The translations under genes were made by a program, and so were the position numbers. A stretch of 64,000 nucleotides of DNA from Rhodamnia argentea (Eukaryota; Streptophyta; Magnoliopsida; Myrtales; Myrtaceae), in NCBI RefSeq assembly GCF_020921035.1, contig NC_063155.1:22809294-22873293 (forward strand), in the 5' to 3' direction. Shown here one piece after another: positions 20,651 to 31,740 of the stretch (position 1 is the stretch's first letter; each line of letters opens with the position of its first letter). The notes under the pieces were generated by a model. It did not search any database, was not told where the DNA came from, and worked only from the letters and a program-made list of their open reading frames with translations.

Positions 20651-22276
20651 TTAATAGTAGCCCTTGGGAGGCGGAGGAGATTTGTAATAGTATTGAGGAG
20701 GAGGTGGGGAGTGTGAAGGTGGTGGTGGCGAGTTATAGTAGTACGGAGGAGGAGGTGACTTTACCGGAGGTGGTGGTGAGCTGTAAACATAAGGCGGGGG
20801 TGGTGATGGAGAAGGTGGAGGGGGAGATTTGTAGTAATAGGGAGGAGGTGGTGATTTTACCGGAGGTGGTGGTGACTTGTAGATATAAGGAGGTGGTGGT
20901 GATGGCGAGGGTGGAGGCGGGGACTTGTAGTAGTATGGGGGAGGGGGTGACTTCACTGGAGGTGGGGGTGACTTATAGATATATGGAGGCGGTGGTGATG
21001 GGGAAGGTGGAGGTGGAGATTTATAGTAGTATGGAGGAGGGGGAGACTTCATTGGTGGCGGCGGGGACTTATAAATATAAGGAGGTGGTGGTGATGGAGA
21101 AGGTGGAGGTGGAGACTTATAGTAGTATGGGGGAGGTGGTGACTTTACTGGAGGTGGTGGTGACTTGTAAACATAAGGTGGTGGTGGTGATGGTGAAGGT
21201 GGAGGTGGTGACTTGTAGACATAGGGAGGTGGAGGGGAGGGTGACGGTGACTTATACACATAAGGAGGAGGTGGGGAAGGTGACGGTGGTGGCGGGGACT
21301 TGTAGACATAGGGAGGTGGAGGCGACGGTGATGGTGGTGGTGGTGACTTGTACATGTAAGGAGGAGGTGGTGAAGGGGATGGCGGTGGAGGAGACTTATA
21401 AACATACGGGGTGGGGGGAGATGGTGATGGTGGTGGAGGAGATTTGTACACATACGGAGGAGGCGGTGAGGGCGATGGCGGTGGAGGAGACTTATAGACA
21501 TACGGGGGTGGGGGAGATGGTGATGGTGGTGGAGGTGATTTATAAATGTATGGTGGAGGTGGTGAAGGAGAAGGCGGTGGGGGAGATTTGTAAACATAAG
21601 GTGGTGGTGGAGATGGTGAGGGAGGCGGTGGTGATTTATAGACGTAAGGAGGAGGGGGTGATGGAGAAGGTGGTGGTGGAGACTTGTAAACATATGGAGG
21701 CAGTGGAGATGGAGATGGTGGTGGAGGTGATTTGTACACATATGGAGGGGGTGGCGAAGAAGAAGGCGGAGGTGGGGACTTGTAAACATATGGAGGTGGA
21801 GGAGATGGCGAAGGTGGTGGAGGAGACTTGTACACGTATGGAGGAGGTGGGGAAGGAGAAGGTGGCGGCGGAGACTTGTAAACATACGGAGGCGGAGGTG
21901 AGGGCGATGGTGGAGGAGGCGATTTGTAAATATATGGAGGTGGAGGAGACGGTGATGGCGGCGGAGGCGACTTGTACACATAAGGAGGAGGTGGTGAAGG
22001 AGAAGGAGGCGGTGGGGACTTATAGATATAAGGCGGAGGCGGGGAAGGTGAGGGTGGTGGCGGAGATTTATAGAGATAAGGTGGATGCTCTTCGTGTTTC
22101 GGCGGCGGCGGAGACTTGTAGATATAAGGAGGAGAATCTACGTGTTTCCACACTGGGGGCGGGGGAGACGCGTAGATATAAGGCTCATAGTCGGCGGATA
22201 CGCCGGTGGCAATAAGGCAAAGAGCCAATGCATGGAAGAGTCGAGGCCAGTGCCTCGACCGGCTGGGGCTTCTCAT
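20651..22276 (-). CDS. extensin, SPPPPSPSPPPP type, intact (541 aa)
   Basis: Copy B and the only intact member of the array. The signal peptide (MRSPSRSRHWPRLFHALALC...VSAD) is followed by YEPYIYASPPPPVWKH, then roughly two dozen SPPPPSPSPPPPYxYK units. The carboxy-terminal third alternates SPPPPVKSPPPPYYYK with SPSPPPPYIYK and ends QYYYKSPPPPKGYY, stop TAA 20653-20651. Ser-Hyp4 blocks are arabinosylation sites and YVY/YYY/YIY are cross-link sites in this family. Small unit variants (SPLPPYVYK, SPPTPYVYK, one shortened SPSPSPPPPY) mark individual units. ATG 22276-22274 is chosen because the upstream in-frame extension starts at TTG. A TATA box lies about 85 bases upstream and a (GA)n tract about 280-305 bases upstream. 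Confidence 0.95.
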   Translation of the reverse strand: MRSPSRSRHWPRLFHALALCLIATGVSADYEPYIYASPPPPVWKHVDSPPYIYKSPPPPKHEEHPPYLYKSPPPPSPSPPPPYIYKSPPPPSPSPPPPYVYKSPPPPSPSPPPPYIYKSPPPPSPSPPPPYVYKSPPPPSPSPPPPYVYKSPPPPSPSPPPPYVYKSPPPPSSSPPPPYVYKSPPPPSPSPLPPYVYKSPPPPSPSPPPPYVYKSPPPPSPSPPPPYVYKSPPPPSPSPPPPYIYKSPPPPSPSPPPPYVYKSPPPPSPSPPPPYVYKSPPPPSPSPPTPYVYKSPPPPSPSPPPPYMYKSPPPPSPSPPPPYVYKSPPPPSPSPPPPYVYKSPSPSPPPPYVYKSPPPPSPSPPPPYVYKSPPPPVKSPPPPYYYKSPPPPSPSPPPPYIYKSPPPPMKSPPPPYYYKSPPPPSPSPPPPYIYKSPPPPVKSPPPPYYYKSPPPPSPSPPPPYIYKSPPPPVKSPPPPYYYKSPPPPSPSPPPPYVYSSPPPPVKSPPPPYYYNSPPPPSHSPPPPQYYYKSPPPPKGYY

Positions 22277-22357
22277 TTGGTGTGGCGAGCACAACTTTTG
22301 CTCCTAAAATTGAGAACTGTTGAGGAGGTGGTGAGAGGGATGGTTGTTTGCAACTCT

Positions 22358-22364
22358 TTATATA
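22358..22364 (-). promoter_or_regulatory. TATA box of extensin copy B
   Basis: The minus strand reads CACTATATAAAGAG, the same context as in copy A and in the + strand extensin. Confidence 0.75.
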
Positions 22365-22551
22365 GTGATCTCCACAATCAATAGTGGGAATTAATTTACT
22401 CATTCTTCTTTGGAAAACCCAATTTAACAGGCTGGAAAAAAAGGAAATGAAGTTATATGAATCTGACCAAAATCAAAATTTGTTATCGTCTTTTTCAATT
22501 GGTGGTTGGTGGGTTTCCATGAAGGATCCCAGTTCGGCAGAATAAGCAAGT

Positions 22552-22554
<3 letters not shown>

Positions 22555-22582
<28 letters not shown>
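22555..22582. repeat. (GA)n microsatellite in the extensin upstream region
   Basis: Fourteen or so GA units. Block A (about 11010) and block C (about 28175) have shorter GA tracts at the same relative position, so the tract was present before duplication and expanded in B. Confidence 0.85.
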
Positions 22583-22585
<3 letters not shown>

Positions 22586-22599
22586 GTGAGGGTGCTGTA

Positions 22600-24755
22600 C
22601 GGCTGGAAAAACTAGGATTAACAACCCCCTAATATTGAAAAAATGAAATGAAAACGCGTCTTCCATAACAAGTGTTCTGAAATTTTTCTTAAGATGACCC
22701 AAGTGAAGATGTTACGTGAATTGGAGATGATGTCTGTATGAATCTGTCTTAGTGAAGACTTAGCTCCTCCTTAAATGCTGTCCCGAGTTTTGTCGCGTTT
22801 GACAACTCTCCAACTTGATCATATCTTATCGACGGGAGAAACTAAGAAAAAAAAACAATCTGAGTTGTCTAGAACGCGTCCGCGTAGGTGAAGATTGTAC
22901 TAAAGTACGATATCTTGAGGGCTTTTAGTCTTCCAGAAATAGAGAAAAAAAGGATCATTGAACTGTTTGGCCATCGCGGTCGCATGGTTAGCAGAAGAGC
23001 CGACGACTTAGCGGAGAGGATGAGCCTTCCTGGGCTTCTCAAAGCCACGAAAGACGAGGGTTTTTCGCTATCCCCGACGCTCGAGCCTGGTCGGAATGCT
23101 GTGATGTATCGCCTTTTGTTTGTTTTAAGTTACCCATTGCAGTTAAAACTTTTTGTAGGAGTTTGAGATTTGTGTGTTTGATTGGTCTCATTGGACTTGC
23201 ATATGTTGTTTATGCAATAAGATTGCTTGCTTGCCTAAGGAAAACAAGAAGAGAATAATTATTAGTATGGGGAAGCTCATTATTGCTCGTTTACATAGGC
23301 CATTCAAGTTTGGTCTGGGAATATTTCGTACTTAGCAATTATATTAGCGAACATAATATCTGGATCAGGTGGATCACGGGAAGGTTAATTACACATTAGT
23401 TAGACTAATAACAAATTATAGTAGAAGACGATGTCCTACAATTCAATAATTAACATAGCTAATCATTACATGCTCTTAGTATTCTTTTTTTTATTTTAAA
23501 GAAAGATACCATTTTTATATCATAATAATAGTCGAGAGTTACATCTTTCAAATTTAGCAAATTTCAAATAATTGCTGAACAAAGCAAAAGTCAGAAAGCA
23601 AATAACAAAGCACAATCTGCAGCTATAAGCTCACTTTTATCCCTTCGTAACAAATCTGTCACCATAAAACTTCGGCGGTCGATCACCATATTCAGTGAAG
23701 AACACACGTCGAGATCTCCCACTCCATTTTCGACGGCTTACGATGCTCGTCTATGTTCAACGTCCTCATCACCATCCCCATGCATAGACACCAACATCAA
23801 TATGTTGAAAGAACACAGATCGGATACTCGTAAAGAACTCTCTCGGTATTCTCCTTTGCTTCGGTTTTGTTGGAACCGCAGCAGAAGGCTAATCAAGGAA
23901 GAGCTCAAGTCTCGATCATCGACACATCCAATTGTACCCATCTTTATTCAAATTGTACCCAACTATATTCAAAATGTTAAGTCAATAAATTATAGGCCGA
24001 CTATGGTATAAATTAATTACTACACACCACAACAATTTTCCGACTTGAACGTTTTTGACACAAGGCACCCGTGGATCTCAATAGCTTTGTGATTTCACTA
24101 GATTTAATATCGCGTGAGAGTTGCTTTTAGAGATTGAATTCCCTGGGCAACGTAAATATCATAACCTAGTTTTTTTTCTTTTTTTCAATTTCGTGGCAAG
24201 CACGCCCATGAAATAATTGGGGAAAAGAAAAAGGAGGGAATTCGATTTCTTATTTCCTGAATATCAAGAACGAAAGTCAATGTGTGTCGGCGAAGATTGA
24301 TTGGTATATATAGTATATAGTATATACGGTGAAAGTTCTGCTTGTGATGGTATTATTTCGTGTAGAGCATGATCGGACCACATGTTAGGTCAACCGGACA
24401 AGGCGTTTTGCCCCATCAGTGTCGGTCGCGCGCGTGTGTGTGTGTTTTTTTTTGGCAATTTGAAAAGGTATATAGTTTTTTTTATGGCAGCTGGCGATTA
24501 ATTAAATATATAATTGCTATGCTTTTTTTCCCGTGTAAACGTGTTCCAAGCGGATAAAATAAGGTTTTTTAAATACGTTGATTGGACAATGAGATGGTTT
24601 CGATTCTTTCGACCTCCAGCTCTTGGCAGGTCCGATGCGAGCAACCGTGTCGTAGTCAAACTAGGGTGCAAGTCAAAGTAAACTTGGATCAAATTAAATG
24701 CCGTCGAGGAAAAAAGAAGATAATATATATATATACATTGAATATTGCAAGTGGG
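22600..24755. other. distal upstream flank of copy B, no supported gene
   Basis: 22600-23450 is collinear with blocks A and C. The + frame at 22888-23166 is not conserved as an open frame in either, so it is rejected as a gene. 23430-24590 is absent from block C and shows no recognisable gene. Confidence 0.5.
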
Positions 24756-24764
24756 ATGAGACAT

Positions 24765-25447
24765 GGGAAAATTATCAAAATAATTCCTAAATCAATAACA
24801 CTTCTGTCAATTCAGTCTTAAATCTTTCAATTTTAGCAATTTAATCTCAAATTTTTTTGTATTTGTGTCAATTTAGTCGTAAAATTTTTGTATTTATGTT
24901 AATTCAGTCCATCCGACCAACTTTGGTCCGTGACATCGACATGGATGCCAACCGGAGCCGACATGGCCAAATTTTAATAATATTTTAATATTTTTTCGAA
25001 TTACTTTTTTTTCTTTCTCTTGCCTTTTTTACCTTTCTTCTTCCTTCAAAAGGTCGCCGGTGGTGACCAGCCAAATGCTAGGTCGACCTCGCCAAGATCC
25101 GGCCCGGGCGAGGCCACCTTGCCGAGCCATAGCAAGGGCGACCCTTGCCATCGTTGGGCGGGGGCGAGCTTGGCCGTTGCTAGGCGAGGCCGGCCCTCGC
25201 CAATGGCCAGTGGTGATCAGCTGGAGGAAGATCAAAGGAAAAGAAAAAGAAAAGAAAAAACCAAAAAAACAAAATAATTCGAAAAAAATATTAACTTATC
25301 ATTAAAGATTGTTTACATCAATGCTAACATACACATTTGCGCCGACCGATCAAAGTTGGCCGGATGGACTAAACTTGTACAAATCAAAATGCTTGAAACT
25401 AAATTGACAAAATTGAAAGGTTTAGGACTTTTTTGACAATTTTCTCA
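24765..25447. mobile_element. Mutator-like non-autonomous element with exact 9-bp target duplication
   Basis: A 683-base element starting GGGAAAATTATCAAAATAATT and ending GACTTTTTTGACAATTTTCTCA, with long inverted terminal regions ('ccatccgaccaactttggtc' against 'gatcaaagttggccggatgg'). It is flanked by exact ATGAGACAT repeats (24756-24764, 25448-25456). Block C keeps the unoccupied site with a single ATGAGACAT at 29418-29426. The GC-rich core (25050-25230, repeated 'gcgagg' words) gives open frames by composition only. No transposase. Confidence 0.9.
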
Positions 25448-25640
25448 ATGAGACATTGTTGTGGCGTACTTGACTAATTGATAAGGTTGTGTAGTGAAGC
25501 TAAGTCACCTTTTTGGAAACCAAATCCAAGTATCTAATTGCTACTTTGATATTGTCACCTAATATATGTTATTGAAAAGCAAACCCATAATAATGCACGA
25601 CATTCGAAGTGAAATAAAACCATATTACATGTAATTAGGC

Positions 25641-27184
25641 GAAAGAAAGCCGCTTCTTCGAGGGGGATCAAGAGAAGTGACTTGATATTAACTTTATCAT
25701 CTTCTTAATATGATTTAGCAATACAATGTAGATAAGCTCATACAAGATGCCCTACTATAAGTGACCCTATCTTAATAAACTCAGCAAACCCTAACCCCCG
25801 CCGATTATATGAAGATATAAAACAAACACCTACATATGGCAACACCTAGCTCGCAACTTGTGTAAGTTCTCTTGTAATTTTGTAAATGCTCGTTCATTTT
25901 CGTTATATTCGAAAAAGAGTGAATAATTAAATCTTTCAAAATTCTTTGTTAGGAGCGAGTATACATTTAAATATGAACATGACAATGAAGAGACCATGAT
26001 GGCTCCCAAAGATTTATCCCCCTATGAATAATTTTCCGAGTGATCAGATCAGCAACTTATTACTATCGAAAGCACCTTGATTGGGAGAAAATCCAAAGTC
26101 AACTCAAGCCTTCAATTTCTTTTGCGTATAACACTAGGGATGCTTTTGTTTCACAGAAAATTCAAGATTTATACCTAACTAGTATTGGAGATGATGAAAA
26201 TATTTTTCATTCCTTTTAGCAAGTGATATAACTAAATATTTTTTTTTTCAAAAAAAGAATTTCAAATCTTGAATTTTTCATGATACAACCCAAACCAAGT
26301 TTAATTTGGTTTTGTATAGTTTCCGGGGAAGGATTTGAATCCAAAGCCTAAGGGACCGGACTGGACCGCCCATCTAGGTCCACGGTGGTTTCGACTTTCA
26401 ATTAGTATATATGGTTTCAAACTTCTTTTTATTAATTTTTTGGCCATTTTTTCAGACCACCCTCAAAACTTAAGCCGTTATATCAATGTGCAATTTAATA
26501 TTTAAACGCTTTTAATACCCTCACATAGATTGAACTATGACTTAAGATTGAAGAGTCTATATAATTGGAGAAGGTAGGTAGGGGCTGGAAAAATTCAGAC
26601 TCAAAATCTTATTTTGTGATACCGTATCAATTTGTCGAACTACGGACTAACTACTCTCAAAACTTAAACTGTTGCCCAAGTCGTGGCTAAATATTCAAAC
26701 ACTTTTAAACAACTTGGGTGCATCTGGTAGAGCATTTCCAAAGCCCTTTATTATGAACATAATGGATTTTTTGAATCGTAATCATTGCCAAACACACCCT
26801 AAAGGCCTTAGTGCCAAAGTGGAGGTGCTTGATAACATAATCCCAAAAGCCTTTTAAATTAAAGTTTTTATTTTCGAAGTCCCTTAACCTAATGCAACTC
26901 ACATCCAACATTTGCATTTGTTTCATTTTCAGAATGCTATTCAAGGGTATATGAGTTTTTTCTTCCAACTTTGCCCTCGGTAATATTTTTGCTTTCCTGT
27001 TTCACCCCTTGCTTTCCCTTCTCTTTCTCCCCTCTTCCTAACCAGACCTCTAGAGCTGCATTCCTGTTTAATAAGCTCAGCTGGGGGTTGGCGAGGCCGG
27101 GTCTGAGTTGCGACGTTGGTCGGGATAGGGTGCTTGTTCAATGTAAATCCAACGATGTGCAGTCTTTAGGTGGGTTGACCCAAC
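25641..27184. other. spacer between blocks B and C
   Basis: AT-rich DNA with no supported gene. It contains a fold-back element at about 26140-26310, where 'cagaaaattcaagattt' is mirrored by 'aaatcttgaatttttcatg'. A second short inverted pair may lie at 26710-26805. Confidence 0.5.
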
Positions 27185-29620
27185 AGATCATTTTGGAATT
27201 TAGTCACGAGTCTAAGATCGAAACTTCCTTTTCCGCGGACGACTTTCTGCTAGAAAAAACCAATGCTACATATGGAAACAAAAGATGTGTAAGGAGCAGC
27301 TATGTTATAATTAACAAGGCACTTATCCTCACATAACGAAAAATGAACGATTAATTTCGTTGACGTTTCCGTCTTGATTATGATACGTGTACTTTGATGG
27401 TATACTGAAAAAATAGCTGGCCTCTCTTGACTTTATGTGTCCATGCATGATCGCCTTTACTGTGAACGATATTTGTTTTTTTTTTTCTGTACTTGTTACG
27501 TCAATGAATTATTATTAATGATATCTCGCTAATTTGGTGAATACGAGTGTTAAGATGTGTGTATTATGCCTGTTGAAAGTTGCAAAGCACGATATATACG
27601 CGTAGAAAATAAAAATGAGGGAACAGGAGGACAGAATGAGTGAGAAACCGCATCCTAAAGACATGGATTTAAACTGAATTCAGAGACGTTTCATTGCTCG
27701 AAGTTATTAGACAAACGTTGTCACTCGGGACTCATCAAATTGAAAAGTATATGTGTATAAGAATGAAACAATTGCTCCCAAGTACAGTGAATCGCCAAAG
27801 AATGGTAATATCTTGCTGCAGCTTCTTAAGAATTCGGAGGGGATCAATCGCTGCCTAATAGTAGCCTCTTGGGAGGCGGAGGAGATGTGTAATAGTATGA
27901 AGGAGGAAGTGGCGAATGTGAAGGCCGCGGAGGCGAGTTATAATAGTACGGAGGAGGAGGTGACTTCACAGGAGGTGGTGGTGATGGCGAAGGTGGAGGA
28001 GGAGACTTACAGAAGCATGGGGGAAATTACAATTTCGTATGAATCTGACCAAAATCCAAAAATTTATTATCATCTTTTAACGATGGGTGCTTGGTTGGCT
28101 TGGCTTCGCACAAAGGATCTCAGTTCTTCCTCTCTCGGGCCATCTTGACTTGAGTTGCCGTATGAACAAGTCGCCGAGAGAGAGAGAGAGGGGGTGAGGT
28201 GCTCGACGGCTGGATGAACTAAAATTACAACAAACCCTAATTTTAAAAACTCAAAATGAAAATTTTTTTCCCATCAATAAATTAATAAAAAAGAAATGGT
28301 GTTCTGAATTTTTTTTAACGATGACACCATAGATGGGCATTGCATTTAGGCAAATTGGAGGATGTTGTGCAGGAATGTGTCTTGGTGAAGACTCGATCCT
28401 CCTTGCTTGCTGGCCCTGAGCTTTTGGCAGACGAGCGTGTCGTCTTCCACAACTTTTTGAAATGAAAATGGGTTCCTCTTGAGGGCTTAGTCTTCTAGGT
28501 ATAGAGAGAAGTGGATCATCGATCGAACAGTTTCATCGACGCGGTCGGCAGAAGACCGGATGACTTACTGGAGGGGATGAGCTTTAATGGGCTTCTCGTA
28601 ATCCTACGAAAGACAAAAGGGTCTTCGTAATCTTGACGCTCGAACTCGCACGGAATGCTACGGACTAGTGCCTCCAGTTGCGTAATTCATTAGGTACCAA
28701 AAAATATGTTTGCATTCCAAAATTTTGTCCTGATTTTTCGAGCAAAGGTAAACAAGATTTCTCTCATGATGGTAGCTTGACGGGAATGTTGGAAATTATA
28801 ACCAATTGCAGCAAATTGTTTGTAAGAGTAGAGGTTTAGTGTGTTTTTGAGTTGCTTCATTGGACTTGTAGCGGGAGACATGAGTTGTCGTTGTTTATTC
28901 AATTCAAGATTGCTTGCTTACCTAGAAACAATAACAAATAACAATCATATGTGAAAGCTCATTATTGCTGATTTACATATGCCACTAAAATTCGGTGGAT
29001 AATCTCATAATTTAGCAATCATATTAGCTTAATATCTTATCTGGAAGAGGTGGACATAGGGAAGGCCGATTCCACATTAGTTAGACTAATAGCAAATTAT
29101 AGAAAAGACACCGTCACCATTTGCCGTCGGTCCTTTTTTTTTTTTTATAAAAGTGACAGCTAGTGATGAATTACTTATTTAATTACTTGTGCTCTTTTTC
29201 CAAGTATAAACGTGTTCAAAGCAAGTACAATAATGTGTTCCATTACGTTAATTGGATGATTTCGATCTTCCAGCACGAGCAACTGTGTCAAAGTCAAACT
29301 AGGGTGCAAGTCAAAGTGATCTTGGAGAATCGAATGCCGTCGAGAAAAATGATAATGAATAAGAGGAAATATATCATAAGATTAGATATTGAATATTGCA
29401 TTATACATGCAAGAGGGATGAGACATTGTCTTGGCATAGTTGACCAATTGATATGGTTGTGATTTGCCGAAGTTAATCACGTTCTTGGTACCAAATCCAA
29501 ATATCTAATTCCTAGTTTAATGTTGTGTCTTGTCGCATGCCATTTTCGATTGAAAAATCATCCCCTAATAATGCACGAGCTTTCAAGTGACATGAAATTA
29601 TGCAACATGTAACTAAAGCA
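27185..29620. repeat. duplicated extensin block, copy C
   Basis: The shortest copy. Its left part matches copy A from 6400 onward, its middle matches the 3' flank of the extensins, and its right part (28020-29620) matches the upstream flank of B. It lacks the transposons present in A and B and so gives their pre-insertion states. Most of the extensin coding region is deleted. Confidence 0.85.
27841..28023 (-). pseudogene. extensin copy C, deleted pseudogene
   Basis: Only the last 60 or so codons survive: SPPPPSPSPPPPVKSPPPPYYYNS, then a degraded tail with a one-base insertion near the end (CCCAAGAGGC where B has CCCAAGGGC) that shifts the frame past the old stop. Upstream the sequence passes directly at about 28023 into DNA equivalent to 22442 in copy B. 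Signal peptide, core promoter and nearly all repeats are therefore missing. A smaller internal deletion removes another partial unit. Not expected to be expressed as an extensin. Confidence 0.85.
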
Positions 29621-29942
29621 AAACATTTTCAGCGGTCCCTCAACGCCACAGCAACATGTCATCTTTACGCGTAGTTTCCATTAGTAAAAATTAATTTTCA
29701 ATATATCATTAGACTCGTATCATCAACGCGACACTAGACGACACGTAGAAGGCCACACATGCCGACAAGCGCCGGAGGGGGCGCCTGCACGTGGGCCTCA
29801 TGCACGGCACGTGTCACGAACCGTCGCGACGTGTATGCTGACGTCAGCGATCGATTATCAGACCCAGCCTCCGACTCGACCTGGTTTCTAACCCAACCCG
29901 AGATCCGGCATGGGACCCGTTGACACCTAATTTTGGCGATCC

Positions 29943-29964
29943 CATATTATTATTATTATTATTA

Positions 29965-30001
<37 letters not shown>
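29943..30001. repeat. (ATT)n microsatellite
   Basis: About 19 nearly perfect TTA/ATT units, interrupted once by ATC. Confidence 0.95.
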
Positions 30002-30003
<2 letters not shown>

Positions 30004-31588
30004 GTTAGATGAGAATACGTCTAATTTATTTTTGTCTTATTGTGAAATAGGAAAGAAAAAAAATATATAACTACTTTTAAAAAAAAAGAAGAAAGAAAGA
30101 AAGAGAAAGAGAGCCAAATGAAAAAATGAAATGATGAGCTATTGAATATGCATATTTTCTTGTTGTACTATAGAATAAAAAAAAAATCAATCAATCAAAA
30201 ATCAAATTTTATTTTATTATTTTATTTCGTTTTTTTATATAAAAAAAAAAGAAAGAAAAAAAATTGGATCGGGCCAGTCAAGGTTGCCCGTGCGAGCTCG
30301 GCCCACGTTTTCTTTTCCTCTCGCGCGGAGTAGGCCCACGCGGGCCAGCCCCAATTGGGTTTCCTTTTCCCCCCGAGCAGACGGCCCACCTCCTCCTTTT
30401 TATTTCCCGTAGCCCATCTTCCTTTCTTTTTCTCCTTCAGCCCATTTCCTTCTCTTTTCCTCTTCAGCCCACATTCCCCCAAAGTTCATCTCTCATTTAT
30501 TTTTCCTTCTTGAGTCCACTCACGTTGGTCTCTCACATGACTCTTCCCTGCACACACGCACGTCATTCACATTTTCACCGTGCACTTCACGTGGCTATTC
30601 ACCAACCCACGTCCACATCAAGCGGGATTCACTCCCGTCCACGTGATGAAACTTGCTGAAGGAGGCAAGATAAGCATAAAAGAAAGAGAGAGCGGCAGGC
30701 TAATGTTGGCTGGTTCGGTTCAAAACAATGAAGAGGAAATAGAGAAAGGGAGAGGGAGTTGGAGTTGCAGGCTCGGTCAGAGAAGGAAAAGGGGAGATCA
30801 AGGCTTGAAAGAGGAAAAAGAGATCTCTATTTAAAACAGAAGTGACCCGCACGAACGAAGGAGAAAGTTTTGTGCCGCCCATTCGTCGTCGCACATTCTT
30901 TCGCAGTTGTTTCAACTCGAAAACAGGTTAGTACTCCCTCGGCCATGTAGTGCTCTGTTTCGCGCCTGCAAACTCGCCGGGTTGGGGGCTGTTAGCTTGT
31001 CCGGTCCGGCGAGTTCTCTAGTTAAATTCCCATGGCATGTACTCTGCTATAGTTGCTTTTGATAGCCGATCTTAGGCCAGCCCTCGCATTGCTTGTCCCT
31101 GTTAATCCCCTGTTTTTTGGGTTCATGAGTTGAGATCATTTTTTTTTTTTTGCACCTGGGTTCACGCTTGTTCCTCATACTCTACTGACTAATTAAGTAC
31201 TTAAGCATTTCTCTAGCTTTTCCCAGTCGCCATTCAGTTTCCGTCACCTATTAGTCTGGACTAAAGGAAGAAGAGCGAGACGTAGACCAAGTGCTTGAGG
31301 AAACAGAGTGCTTTAGTTTGAACGAAAAAAAAGAAGAAGAAAAGGGCGCAGTGAATAGAAGGAGTCTTGGCTGACAAGGAGACATCATGGTGATACGAGC
31401 GCTGAGTGTTGTAGATACGCAAGGAAGAGAAAAATAAACGAAGAGTTTTTGGGTGAGAAGATATGGACGATGCTCGCAACCACTCGGCGTCGACGGAGCG
31501 AAGGCGGCGTGTGAGCTCGAACCAATAGTGGTGCAGTGACTGTGGGCTGGTGACGTCGGAAGATCTGCGTCGTGCTCGAGCGAATTGC

Positions 31589-31740
31589 GGCGACGCGAGT
31601 CCGAAAGAAGGCAATGCGAGTCCGAACTTAGGCGACGCGAGTCCGAACTTAGGCGACACGAGGGCGACGCGAGTCCGAACGAAGGCGACGCGAGTCCGAA
31701 CATAGGCGACGCGAGTCCGAACGAAGGCGACGCGAGGGTG
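31589..31740. repeat. 21-bp minisatellite
   Basis: Six copies of a unit of form GGCGACGCGAGTCCGAAC plus three variable bases, with one shortened partial unit in the middle. The repeat keeps frames open on both strands (for example 31585-31902 + and 31251-31886 -), which explains the long open frames there without a gene. Confidence 0.85.

Larger units (their letters stand above)
11571..25640. repeat. duplicated extensin block, copy B (interrupted by large insertions)
   Basis: The left part at 11585-11790 matches 6485-6660 and 7598-7665 of copy A ('cctatggagcagatatg', 'gaagtgattgttta'). Homology then breaks and resumes at about 19997 ('tctgcattacgattaataagg' against 'tctgcattatgattaacaagg' in A). 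The intervening 8.2 kb is transposon DNA. The right part (22440-23450 and 24590-25640, minus the Mutator-like element) is collinear with copy C (28020-29620). Relative to C, copy B also carries extra sequence at about 23430-24590. Confidence 0.8.

Noticed and set aside
20651-22276. CRISPR-like regular repeats
   Set aside because: The periodicity is the SPPPPSPSPPPP codon repeat of an extensin in a plant genome. There are no unique spacers.
22888-23166. 92-aa + frame upstream of extensin B
   Set aside because: The homologous regions in blocks A and C do not keep this frame open, so it is not under coding constraint.
25020-25305. GC-rich overlapping frames inside the Mutator-like element
   Set aside because: Open because of repeated 'gcgagg' composition. 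No domain, and the element family is non-coding.
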